A stretch of DNA of 64,000 bases, taken from positions 372,001 through 436,000 of the forward strand of contig JAJTUP010000009.1 in assembly GCA_021399435.1 (NCBI GenBank), in the 5' to 3' direction. The stretch comes from Diaporthe sp. PMI_573. Its lineage: Eukaryota > Ascomycota > Sordariomycetes > Diaporthales > Diaporthaceae. The number at the start of each line of letters is the position of its first letter. Within the stretch, counting starts at the first letter, position 1. This document shows positions 54,500-64,000 of this stretch, in pieces. The notes under the pieces were generated by a model. The model had not been told where the DNA came from and did no database searches. It saw only the letters and a program-made list of their open reading frames with translations. The position numbers and the translations under genes were made by a program.

Positions 54500-55469
54500 G
54501 ATGGCTCGGTGGCGGCGCAGATGGTCCGCCCGGGCCGGACTGGCAGACAGCTTCAGACCACAGACCACTGACCACTGACCACAAGAGGGCTGATGTCAGA
54601 TCTCAGATCTCAGATGGGGTAAAAGAGAAGGCAGCTCCCGCCCCACATTGTTGGGTTTGGAATTAGAACATGTGAAAATCCAGGCAGTGTGTCAATTATG
54701 GTGAAGGAAGTTGCAAATGCCAGGGGCATCTGCGGCCAGAGTAATTGGCAGCATGGTAATCTCGAGCGCGATGGGGTGTGACCTGGGTGAAATCCGCGAC
54801 CAGGGACACCAGCAATTCGATGCGACACTGTTCTGCACTTATTGTAGACTACCTGCTGTTAGCTGCAGAAGACTGTAGACTAGCTGACTAGGTACGGTAG
54901 GCCACAGCTCGGTAGGTACGTACTTGTCCTAAAATACCGTTCCGTAATAAATCCAATCCAGCTGGAAAACTTAGAACATGCCTGCCGAGAGGACCTGTCA
55001 GGACCCGTCAGGACCCCTGACTTAGCGACTACTTCCCCTGAACCCTTGCACCTGGCCCAGCAGCAATGAAAGTGAAGTCAATGCGCGCAGGGAGGCATCG
55101 TCATGCCAGTGCATGTCCGCTTTCGCGGGGCGGCTTGCGTGGGCGCAAAGGGCGTTGACATAGACCCCTCCGTCCAGCCTCACGATATGGTCCTCAGCCC
55201 CGTCAGACACTCTCTTTAATATCCATCCGGATCTTCAACGGCGCAAGTGAAAATTTCTTCAACACAGCTCCCTCCCGTCGCCGAACAATCAGACCTGCAG
55301 ATCGACCGCCCGTGTGGTTGCAATGCGCTAAGCTGGATCCAGCAGTTGGGTTGCTTCTTCCAAGGCCCACTATCCCCAGACCGATCGCGACCGCGACCGC
55401 CATCAAAGAGGAAGATCCGCCGGTGTGCCTCCTCCGTCACCGTGCCATCTCCTCGTCCTCGACAGGCAC
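54500..55469. promoter_or_regulatory. bidirectional intergenic region
   Basis: 970 bp between divergent starts. Contains small tandem repeats: gaccact/gaccacta units at 54563-54583 and tcagatc units at 54596-54614. No specific binding site is claimed. Confidence 0.4.
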
Positions 55470-57158
55470 ATGGCTTCTGGCCTATCGTCAGCCGTCCCGC
55501 CGCCCTCCCCAACCCCTCCCCTGCTTGTCGAGCCGCCTCCTGAGGACCGCGACCCTGACGCCGATATCGAGATCGACCTCGACGACGCCGACTTCGACCG
55601 CCCCGTCTCGCGCTCCAGCGCCACCAGCAGCACCGCCAATTGGAATGACATAGGCGGCCTGCTGCCCTCCCCAAGGAACAGCGCCGCCTTCCTCAGCCCC
55701 AACACGCCACGGGATATTCGCCGACCAGCCAGCAGCATGTCGACCGAATCGGCCCTCTCCGAGAATGGGCTCGTCCCAGCGGCCCCGGCCCCGGGGCCCT
55801 TCAACTTCCAGACCCAGTCCATGTCCACCTCGCCCGTGAGGTCGGTACGTTGCCCCCATCTTCCTAACTGCCCATAAACATATGCACAGGTGTGTAGACC
55901 GAGCTCGACTGACTCTGATGATGGCGTCCAGAACATCGGCCAGCGTCGTGGTCACCGCTACAAACACTCCTCCATAAGCGCCCAGCACCAGATCTTCCAG
56001 GAGCCGCCCCCGCGAGCGCCGCCCGTCCTACCCGCCTCCCTCCCCGTGCCCACGCTCAAGGAAGCCTGGGGCTCGATGCACAAGGACCAGCGAGCCCGGC
56101 TGTACTGGAGCATGTGCCACGCCTGCGTGGCCGGGTACGTCTTCTTCAGCGCGGGCGGCTCCCTCGCCATGACGGCGCTGTCCCACCTGGTCTTCTTCGA
56201 CGTCGGGTCCGCCGCCATCTGCGTCTGCGTCGACGTGCTGGGCAACTTCGAGGTATGGCGGCGCAGCTCCATACGGCACCCCTTCGGCCTGCAGCGCGTC
56301 GAGGTCCTGGCCGGCTTCGCCATGAGCGTCTTCCTGGTCTTCGGCGGGTTCGACCTGCTGAGCCACAACTTCAAGCACGTCCTCGAGAGCATGGGCTCGC
56401 ACACCCCGCACCACCCCCACGGCCACAGCCATGGCCATGGCCACGGCGGGGGAGACGACGAGGGCGCTGTCAGTGCCGGCACCGTCGACCTGGCCACCCT
56501 GGCCGCCGTGCTGAGCACCCTCGTGTCAGCGTACGGGCTCAAGAACCACGCACGCATCCGCCGCGTCATGCGGCCCAGCTACTTCTCCTCCTTCCTGCCC
56601 GAGATCCTCGCCAATCCCTTCCACTCGCTCACGCTGTTCTTCAGCTTCCTGATGCTTCTGCTCCCCGCCTTGCCAGTGGGGTCCTTCGCATGGATGGACA
56701 AGCTCATCTGCGTCGCGATCGCCGTGTCCATGTTCGTGCTCGGCATGCGCCTCGCCGTCGCCCAGGGCCTCATGCTGCTCATGTCATACAACGGCCGGCA
56801 GCACCGGTCCAGCGCCTCCTCCTCCTCTTCGGCGGTAGCAGGGACGATGACGGCTCTCGGTGGTGGGAAGACCAACGCCGGCGGCAGCGGCAGCAGCGAC
56901 GCCGACGCCGTCGTGCGCGAGATCGAGTCCGAGCCCAACGTCGCGCGCGTCGACGAGGCCCAGTTCTGGCAGGTTCACTACGGCCTGTGCATGGCCACGC
57001 TCAAGCTGTGCGAGAACCGCGGCTGCGACGACGCCGCCCTGAGCATGCTGCGCCAGCGCGTCGCCCGCATCGTGCAGAATCGGCTGGGCGAGGGGTACGG
57101 CAAGGGAGGGGCGCTGCGGTGGGAGGTTACGCTGCAGACCAGTACGGATGCAACGTGA
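55470..57158 (+). CDS. zrg17: CDF zinc transporter, ZRG17-like
   Basis: Predicted 547-aa cation diffusion facilitator. Exons 55470-55844 and 55890-57158. A ~190-residue disordered N-terminus precedes six TM segments, starting YWSMCHACVAGYVFFSAGGSLAM and SHLVFFDVGSAAICVCVDVLG, with HPFGLQRVEVLAGF, the CDF signature at the end of TM2-3. A His-rich loop (HTPHHPHGHSHGHGHGG) lies between TM4 and TM5. The C-terminal cytosolic domain follows (FWQVHYGLCMATLKL). Yeast Zrg17 forms a heterodimer with Msc2 to load zinc into the ER/secretory pathway; the TM2 metal site reads D..SAA..CV rather than the HxxxD of fully active partners, which fits a Zrg17-type subunit. Confidence 0.85.
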
Positions 57159-57757
57159 ATGACACAAGGGATGTACAAATTTTGATTTCCTTGGCCTTTC
57201 TTCTCACGTTTTTTGTTCTCTGGTAGCAAGCGGTAGATGTGTACGAGACTCATTATGAATGACAATCTGCCCTCTTGATGGGCCAAATAGACTTTCACGT
57301 AGAAAGCCGGTCCAGCTATTAAGGACCATTTGCGAGTGAAGTCTGGGAAGGGCAAAGAGGTTTGTCCCGTGGCTGGCATGACATGGCGAAGACGTCAACA
57401 GACTTCTTATATTCCACAGATTCGTAAGCCTAGATGACCACGCGATACATGTACGACCTTGAGGTTGAGTGTCTTTCTACTTGCTCGCAGCTTCAAATGT
57501 ATACATGTGACGTAAGTAAAAGTAAGCTGGGTGGGAGGAGGAGCCCAAACAATTCAAATTTCAATGAACGACGACCACCGGCCACAGAAACTCCTGCCCG
57601 CAAAAGCCCCCCACTGATGTGAGATGTATATATCATAAGTCATGGCGCCCAACGACCCAACACCAGGCATATATGTTCTTGCCCCGGAGAAACCAGGCAG
57701 GCCTTGCTCGAGGTCAAGTCCCGATCGATCAACCAGTCATGCAGTCATTTGATCAAA
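57159..57757. other. 3' intergenic region between convergent genes
   Basis: 599 bp holding 3' UTRs of the zinc transporter (plus) and Mgm1 (minus). No gene seen. Confidence 0.55.
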
Positions 57758-60662
57758 TCAGAACAGCCCCCACCGCCCGCCCTTCTCCTTCCTCGCCTCC
57801 CGGTTCTTGTGTGCCCCGCCGCCGCCGCGGGGGCCCTCGAGCTGCCTGAGGCTCTCCATCTTGTCGAGGACGAGCTCCAGCAGCTCCTTGCGGCGGATGA
57901 CCTCGAGGTGGCGCTTGACCTTGGGGTCCTCCTTGGCGAAGCGCTCGACCTGGTCGTCCGAGAGGTGGCGGCCCAGGCGCGCGTCGAGCTCGCGCGGGAA
58001 GTTGTAGTAGAACTCGGACAGCAGCTCCACGTTGAGGAACAGCACCGCCGTCTGCGCCAGCTTGGTCGCCGCCGCGTCCAGGAACACCTCCGGACAGTAG
58101 TACTTGTTCTTGTGGTCCTTGCACTGCCGCGACTTGACCGCCAGCAGGCGCATGTTGATGATGTCTGCGCGGTCGCGCAGGAAGACTGCCTCGCGGCCTG
58201 TGTGTGGTGTGTTAGCTTGCATCGCTCCGCAGGGAAAGGGGTCACCCCAGGTAGGTGTCCAGTCGACTTACCCTTCTCCAGCAATGCGGCGCTGAACCCG
58301 CCCGCGCCAATCCTTCCGTCGCCCTCGACAATAATATCTCCCTTCCGACACTTGTCTACGAAGCCCATGACCTCCTTCATCTTCCGCCGCCCACCAACCG
58401 CCTTCTCCAGGTTCGTCAGGGCGTTCTGGCATGCATCCAGCTCGCCCTTGAGCACACCACCGACGTGCTCCCGGCCGGTGGTCCATTCCCTGTCCTCGAC
58501 ATCGATCTCGAACTTGTACGGCTTAATACAGTTCTCCACCTGGTCACTCGTGCTGTAGAATCTCTCGTTCAGGATGCTCGACGCGGCGTTGGTGATCGCC
58601 TCACGCGCAAATGGGTGGTTCGCGAAGGTCGACTGCGCGATCAGCTGCTCGATGTGCTCCTGGATCGTCGCGGCCACTGCACTGGTAGCCAGACGACCCA
58701 CGCCAAGCTTCGTTAGCGAGGCTGTGGAGGCGTCGAGCTGGCGGTGCCAGTAAGGGTTGTTGGGGTCGGCTTTGGGTAGGTCGGCGAGGGTGTCGACCTC
58801 CGGGGGTGGTTGCGATAGGTCGGTAATGGGCTTGTTCCAGTAGCGGAGCGCGAGCAGGTCAAGAACACGCTGGTCGAGCTCCTTCTTCAGGATCTCTTTC
58901 ATCTGTGGGCGGCCGAATTCCTCGGTGAACTGCTTGAAAGAGTGCTTGAAGGCATCGAGGCTTTCAGCCAGGTACGATTCCGCCGACAGCGGCCGGTCAT
59001 TGTACTGGACCTTGAATTCGTAGGTGGCCTCCTCGAGTTCCTGTTTTATCGCGTCATGCGTGCTTTGCAGGCTAGCAGACATTGTTTGCTCAAGCACGTG
59101 CATCAACTTCTTCCGCAGCGTCAGGGTGCCCAGGCTGAGGCCATTGTCGGGGCCGAATTCCAAGGGGTGTGACGAGAAGAAGGCACTCTCGTTTTTGGCG
59201 ATCGTAGTAGTGAGGTTGCTGCCAAACCCCTTGTTGAACAGCGTCTTCACGCCGGGTGCTCGGGAGACAACGCCAACGTATCCGAGCCTGAGGGGATACT
59301 GCTTATCCGATAGTATGGCCGCACCCCGTATGGGATCTACCAGATCCATCTTGGTGACAACGCCGATCGTTCTCTCGCCTCTTGGGTCTACCCTCCTGCT
59401 TGCCCTCAGCGCTGTGGAGTTGGCCAGGTCGACATCTGCTGCAGAAATTGCGAGAATGACGTTGGGCGCTTGGATGTATTTGTCGCATAGCTCTGCGATC
59501 TTTGACTTGAGTTCCAGTGGTTGGTTTTGGCCGACGACCTGGATGTAGCCCGGTAGGTCGATCAAGGACAGGTCTGGCACGCTGGGAGAGTAGATGCTCA
59601 GCCTGATGGGATCGTCGGAGACACATTCGCTGTCCGGGACAGCCAGGTTGAGGTCGGTCAGAGTCCTTTGCACGGAGGAGAAGTCGGACGTCTTCAGGCC
59701 TAGGTCTGGGAACTCGCCGTACTCGGATTTCGAATCCGGGGTGTTGACGAGGGTGAGCTCGATCGGCCGCCTTGTGACCATGTTTGAGCCCTTGGGTAGG
59801 AACTCATGCCCCACGATAGCCTCTAGAACCGAACTCTTCCCTGAGGATTGTGACCCGATGACGACAATAGACGGCAGTGTAAGGGCGCTGGACTGGCCGA
59901 CATTGGAGAGAATATTCCGGATCTCGATCATCTTCTTGGTGAGGACCATCATCTGGTCGTCGTTGGCCATGTCCTCCCCGTCTCTCTCGTCGTCCACGAT
60001 CTGGGTCCATGCGCCTGCTGCCGCCGCACCGGTCACGACCTTGCCAGACCTGCTGTTTTTCGGCGGCTCCTCTCCCGGGTCTGGTCCCCCTTTGCCCGTG
60101 CCAATATCCTCTTGTAACCGGAGCACCTTCTGCATCCACTCCGGGAGCTCGACCTGTTCTTTCGTGTTGTCCCACCCTTTCCCTATCTGGCTGGCGATGT
60201 CCTTTGCTCCGCCAAAGATATCCGACGCGGTATCGACGGCTGTCGCCTTCATATTCTTGTACATTTCGGATGCCGAGTTGCTGACCTCTGCAGCCAGGTT
60301 AGCAGCCAGTCCCTCAAGTCTCCGTTTCGATAACCGATCTTACGTATTGCCTGGTATTGTATCCATGCGACTCCCCCTATCATCAACCCGCCAAACATGG
60401 CCGGTATCCTGGCGAACTTGACCAGCAGCCTGGGCAGGAACCTCGCGAAGGAGGCGTTCCGCACGATGACGGCATTGTGGAAGGCACTGCTGGGGGGCCA
60501 GACACGGTGCCTGGTCGCGTGAATGGCTGCATCGGCGCGTTGAAGGCCGCCCGTGGGGAGTCGGAAGCGGTGGTAGTGTCGGACGGCGGCTTCTGGGAGG
60601 GTGGCCGCGGCGCGGCGCGTGGTCAGGGGCAGTATCCCCGCTGCCAGGAGCCGTCCACTCAT
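57758..60662 (-). CDS. mgm1: mitochondrial dynamin-like GTPase Mgm1/OPA1
   Basis: Inner-membrane fusion GTPase of 924 aa. Exons (minus): 60662-60344, 60287-58272, 58197-57758. The N-terminus is an Arg-rich mitochondrial presequence (MSGRLLAAGILPLTTRRAAA), then one TM segment (IPAMFGGLMIGGVAWIQYQAI), the region normally cleaved by the rhomboid protease Pcp1 to give long and short forms. The GTPase domain has GSQSSGKSSVLE (G1), DLPGY (G3) and TKMD (G4). Middle and effector-like regions follow, and the last exon gives REAVFLRDRADIINMRLL through KELLELVLDKMESL. Without the last splice the frame runs into an arginine-rich artefact. Length is normal for Mgm1. Confidence 0.95.
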
Positions 60663-61949
60663 GGTGGTGGCGGTTGAAGTGAACGCAGTGAGGTTGGAGA
60701 TGGCATAAAAAGCTGGAGTCGTCGAAAGTTTGGGGTGGCTTGTCAGCTTGGTTCGTCTGGAGGAAGAGGGAAAGCAGATGTGTCTGGCGAGTTGTAAATC
60801 CGTTGCATGATCGAGTGCAGCAAATGCGGTCACAGGTGGCGTGTGGAGCTACCCGGCATAATACACAACAGCAGCTAGGCGGGTGGTCGAATGCCTCTTG
60901 TTGACCAACCCCCCACCGTTGTTCCATCACACCCGTTTTGGGCGGGGCATTCTCTCTCCCATGCACACAGCAGATATTACCGCTTGTCACTTATTTGACC
61001 GCCTATGCACACAGTCTATCTGACAAGAGGTGGTGACTTCCGTTGACTTATGAAATTATGCGTTCTGTATCTCGGCGTTGCAGTGGATTTTCACAGTTGC
61101 ACGTAATGGCAATAATATTGATTAGACTAGCTGCTATCCCAAATTACCAACAACCCGCGCACGTCAATGAAAGCAGCCTTGCATTCCATGTAACCTTTTT
61201 AGCCAAGTACTACGAAATTTCACACACAACGTGCTGCACATCCAAATCCAAGGCCTGTCAATTTCGTCCACATGAGCATGTCTTGGTCGCTGTCGCTGTC
61301 GCTTGCTATCGTCATCTTCGCCATCATGTTCGTAGCGTTGGGATTCCTGCTCTCACCAAGTAGCTCTCGTCATGGCTCTAGCATGTATGACTGATCTGCC
61401 AGCTACAGCCAGCGCACTTTTCTCACAGCTAAGGCACTTTCCAACACCCTCCAGCCCTATGTAATACTCTTCGAGGTCCTACCCAGAGAACCAGATGATC
61501 CGGCGGTCAGCGGTCTCCTGGCTCTCGCGGTTCCACCAACCGGTCAACTAGGCTAAAGGCAAGGGACTAAACAGCAGTCCCCCACATATCATGGAAGTAG
61601 CCGTTGAGGCTACTGTGGTATGACCCACGTGGCGGCTGTGGCAGAATTCGTGGGTGACAATTCAAGCAAGCGAAGCACCTTGTCGCCAACAGGCTAAGTC
61701 AAGCTTTCATGGACGGCAGTCTTGATGACGACGAGGCCAATCAAGTGTGAGTGAGTATGAGACTGAGGCCTGCGTGTAAGTGCCAACCACCGCATGGTCA
61801 CTCAATCTGGCGGTACTCGGGCTATAATTTATACTCTAAATAGAAAGTGTAAAAAATTGAGAATTAGGTACTGTGGGGGTAGGAGGTTGAAAATAGAACG
61901 TTGAGGTATCTTACAAGAGGAACATAAAAGGGGGGAAAAACCAAAAAAA
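60663..61949. other. intergenic region upstream of mgm1
   Basis: 1.3 kb. Contains the mgm1 promoter side and one candidate small ORF at 61272-61394 (listed separately). A hexamer gtcgct repeats at 61286-61301. Nothing else supported. Confidence 0.45.
61272..61394 (+). CDS. candidate 40-aa single-TM peptide
   Basis: ATG at 61272, stop TGA at 61392-61394. The peptide is MSMSWSLSLSL followed by a 17-residue hydrophobic helix (AIVIFAIMFVALGFLLS) and a short polar tail. Codon use is GC-rich at third positions (CTG, ATC, GTC, TTC), like nearby genes. It could be a true small membrane protein or the first exon of something longer. No family recognised. Confidence 0.3.
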   Translation: MSMSWSLSLSLAIVIFAIMFVALGFLLSPSSSRHGSSMYD

Positions 61950-62030
61950 GAAGCTGCCGTGGTTCGAACACGGGACCCCAAGATACCTCAACAGTTGCAA
62001 TCTTATGCTCTTCCACTGAGCTACAGCTTC
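61950..62030 (-). tRNA. tRNA-Cys(GCA) with a 10-nt intron
   Basis: Cloverleaf on the minus strand: acceptor GAAGCTG pairs with CAGCTTC, D-stem GCTC with GAGC, anticodon stem TAAGA with TCTTG (one U-G pair), T-arm CCGTG-TTCGAAC-CACGG. The anticodon loop starts TTGCAA, giving GCA (Cys), and is followed by about 10 nt of intron (ctgttgaggt) in the canonical position after base 37. The discriminator base is U73, as expected for tRNA-Cys, and a T7 run (Pol III terminator) follows at 61949-61943. Intron borders are uncertain by one base. Confidence 0.9.
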
Positions 62031-62169
62031 AATTGTTCTAAAATCCTCAGGTGATAATATATACTCATGATTCACACACATTTCCCGGAAGACCATCCCA
62101 GGTGTCTTATTGCCATCGCCTCGAGATCCACACGAGCCGCCGCGGGACATACAGTCAAGTTTGCGCAAC

Positions 62170-62644
62170 ATGCGAATCTACGACGCGGCGTCGGCAGAGC
62201 TGAGTAAGGTGATCAACAACCGATCACGGCTGTTACCTGGATCGCGGATTCTCTTTGCGCTGAGGAAACAAAACGAGAGCAAGAAGATGACGTACGTCTT
62301 CCTCACACGTGTTCTAGGCGCATCTCTGTCTGGGGTCTGCACGGTCGACGAGGCTAGAAAGCAGCTCAAGGAGAGAACACTGGCCGACCATACTATTGTG
62401 ACTCTGTTGACGAGAAGGTGACTGTCAGAGCGGCCCTACTACACCAACTGCTCGAAGCAGTTCGAGTACGTCTACGGGAGGAGTCCTGGCCCGATGGAGA
62501 CGACCTTCCTCGCGGTGATGTACAAGCTCCCGGGATCTAGATCGTATATGCAGGTCGACGCCGTGATCTCGCACTACGACTTCACCGGGTGCAGAACGGG
62601 GTACACTGAGCTATCGCTCCAATTTGTTTCTTTAGAACTCAATT
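62170..62644 (+). pseudogene. unrecognised ORF interrupted by TGA
   Basis: From ATG 62170 the frame encodes about 83 residues (MRIYDAASAELSKVINNR through TIVTLLTRR) and stops at TGA 62419-62421. The same frame continues immediately for 73 codons with protein-like content (RPYYTNCSKQFEYVYGR, MYKLPGSRSYMQVDAV, HYDFTGCRTGY) to TGA at 62642-62644. A CGA-to-TGA change would account for the break. Downstream sequence turns AT-rich. No family recognised. Confidence 0.45.
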
Positions 62645-64000
62645 GAACATATATAAGCTCAATATTTATTTAGAATATGTAGCAGTCTTATATTTTAGTA
62701 TTTCGAAGAAAGTGATGTGAAAAGATTTTCACAGAATTTATTATGAATCTTAATTTAATTTGGACTAGATTCAGCTATTAGAAACCAGTTCCACCGTCTG
62801 TCAAACAGTCCTAATGTTGCAAAGTCACGGAACATGATGTGAGTTGAAGCACCGAGAGACGGGAAGGCAGAGGGTGCGAGAGGGAGAGGGTAGGTGGGTG
62901 GACTCGGCCCTAACGACACCAAAGCTGTGAAGGTACGGCTCTTATATATTGCTAGGAATGCCCAATCTGCGATTGGAAATTCTGGTCTCTTGGCCGGGGC
63001 ACTTGCTTTGCTAGCAGTAGGCAAGCCGGCTCAGTAGGAGCTTTGGAAGCGGCAGCCCCAGCTACAGGCGGTGCAGTCAGGCCGCGATGCCTGGTCTCGC
63101 CAGCCTCTGGACTACACAAACAAGGATATTCTCAAATCAGTATAGAAGTTTGGGTCGGATTAGGAATATATTCCAGTTACGCAGACGCTGAGCGCTGTGC
63201 TTACATTTCTACATGTAATAAATGGACGTTTACAACAGAATGATGTCTGAAAAGATGTCCTCGCACGGATTTTGCCATCTATGCATATGTAATTGGGACA
63301 AGTGTCTGAATATAATTACACTATCTGTACCTACAGGCTTTGCTCAGGTATCTGCTACATGGCCGCGGTATCTACTGTGCTCAATAACAAACCTCCTATA
63401 GGATGGTCTCCTATAGATAGCCTCCTATGTCACAGCCTCCTACATCACAGCCTCCTATGTCACAGCCTCCCAAGGGACACCCTCCTATGGGATAACCTCC
63501 TATAGGACAACTTTCAATAGAATAGCCTCCTTTGAAAAGACCTCTAATGGGAAGTTCTTCTACGCAATAACTTCCTATAGCGTAACCAGCTGGGGGCAAG
63601 CAATCTACACAGGCTCTATAGTGACGTTTTCGAATTTTTTGGTTGGAGCTGTGTCACTATCATAATATATGTGACATCAAGATCACTCAAAACAGTACAC
63701 AATATGGACGTTCACATCACACTCTAGACGATGTTAGACTTATGACACCTAAGACAAAACAGGTTTTTGACAAAATTTGTCCACTGCCAAACCGAGATCA
63801 GACTGTACGACTTTGTGCCCAAGAGATACCACAGAAGCATTTGCTGTGAGATACACTTCTTACGAGCTTCGCTCGAGTGTCCGCTGCGCGGCCACCGCAT
63901 CTAGTGACCTGCAATTGGGTATCGGCAGGATAGCCATCGTCGTCGTCAGTGTCGGACCTGGTAGGAGTGGATGGTGGAAGAGTAGGTTTGCCCACGCGAT
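62645..64000. other. AT-rich region with minisatellite, window end
   Basis: Mostly AT-rich sequence with no convincing gene. The frame at 63643-63849 has no motif. Contains the 15-bp minisatellite described separately. Confidence 0.45.
63393..63585. repeat. degenerate 15-bp minisatellite
   Basis: About a dozen units near cctcctatgtcacag, clearest at 63420-63500 and decaying outward. Because the unit is 15 bp, the minus frame stays open and reads as five-residue units (GGCDI, GGCDV, GGYPI), but no start or flanking domain supports a protein. Confidence 0.75.

Noticed and set aside
56114..57226. 370-codon Arg/Pro-rich frame over the zinc transporter
   Set aside because: Out-of-frame shadow of the GC-rich transporter gene; composition is typical of such shadows.
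57745..58199. C-terminal Arg/Ser/Thr-rich extension of Mgm1 when the last intron is not removed
   Set aside because: Splicing 58271-58198 gives the conserved C-terminal helix and stop at 57758; the unspliced reading is low-complexity artefact.
63393..63585. CRISPR-like array or pentapeptide-repeat protein
   Set aside because: No spacers between repeats and no start codon or flanking domain; it is a simple minisatellite in a eukaryotic genome.

Overview
The window is nuclear DNA of a filamentous ascomycete (Pezizomycotina, probably Sordariomycetes). The evidence is short 50-85 nt GT-AG introns with CTAAC/CTGAC-like branch sites, fungal-only domain families (HET, DUF7025-type AAA+, DUF6594, 2EXR, LaeA-like methyltransferase), a GH7-CBM1 cellobiohydrolase, and AT-rich relics whose stop codons are the TAA/TAG/TGA expected from C-to-T (RIP-like) mutation. 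All gene models were spliced by eye from the DNA; family names come from motif recognition, not from a search.

Layout. 0.2-31 kb is mostly accessory: a divergent kinase (minus), a STAND-like protein whose coiled coil is split into 21-nt micro-exons (minus), an AAA+ ATPase (plus), an amino-acid transporter (plus), a lipid-droplet hydrolase (minus) divergent from a large unrecognised protein (plus), a small GTPase gene with an in-frame TAG (minus), a decayed AT-rich patch, a PNP-like/HET/repeat protein (minus), a GT2 synthase (minus), an ankyrin pseudogene (plus) and a GH7 cellobiohydrolase (minus). 33-41 kb holds an unrecognised small gene, a probable GPI-anchored GH5 enzyme, a LaeA-like methyltransferase and a cytochrome P450. 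41-44.4 kb has an NCS1 permease divergent from a PfkB kinase. 45-48 kb holds a small membrane protein, a 2EXR pseudogene and a DUF6594 remnant. 49-61 kb is a conserved housekeeping block: hsp90, a two-TM protein, a ZRG17-type zinc transporter and the mitochondrial dynamin Mgm1. The end holds an intron-containing tRNA-Cys, a broken ORF and a 15-bp minisatellite.

How the genes fit together. The left third is dense in families linked to fungal allorecognition and NLR-like immunity (HET, PNP-like, STAND-like, AAA+, GTPase, ankyrin), with expanding repeats and pseudogenes, which suggests a fast-evolving recognition island. The right third is stable core genome. The two most unusual objects are the heptad micro-exon array at 4205-4568 and the PNP-like/HET/DUF7104-like-repeat fusion at 21549-24632.
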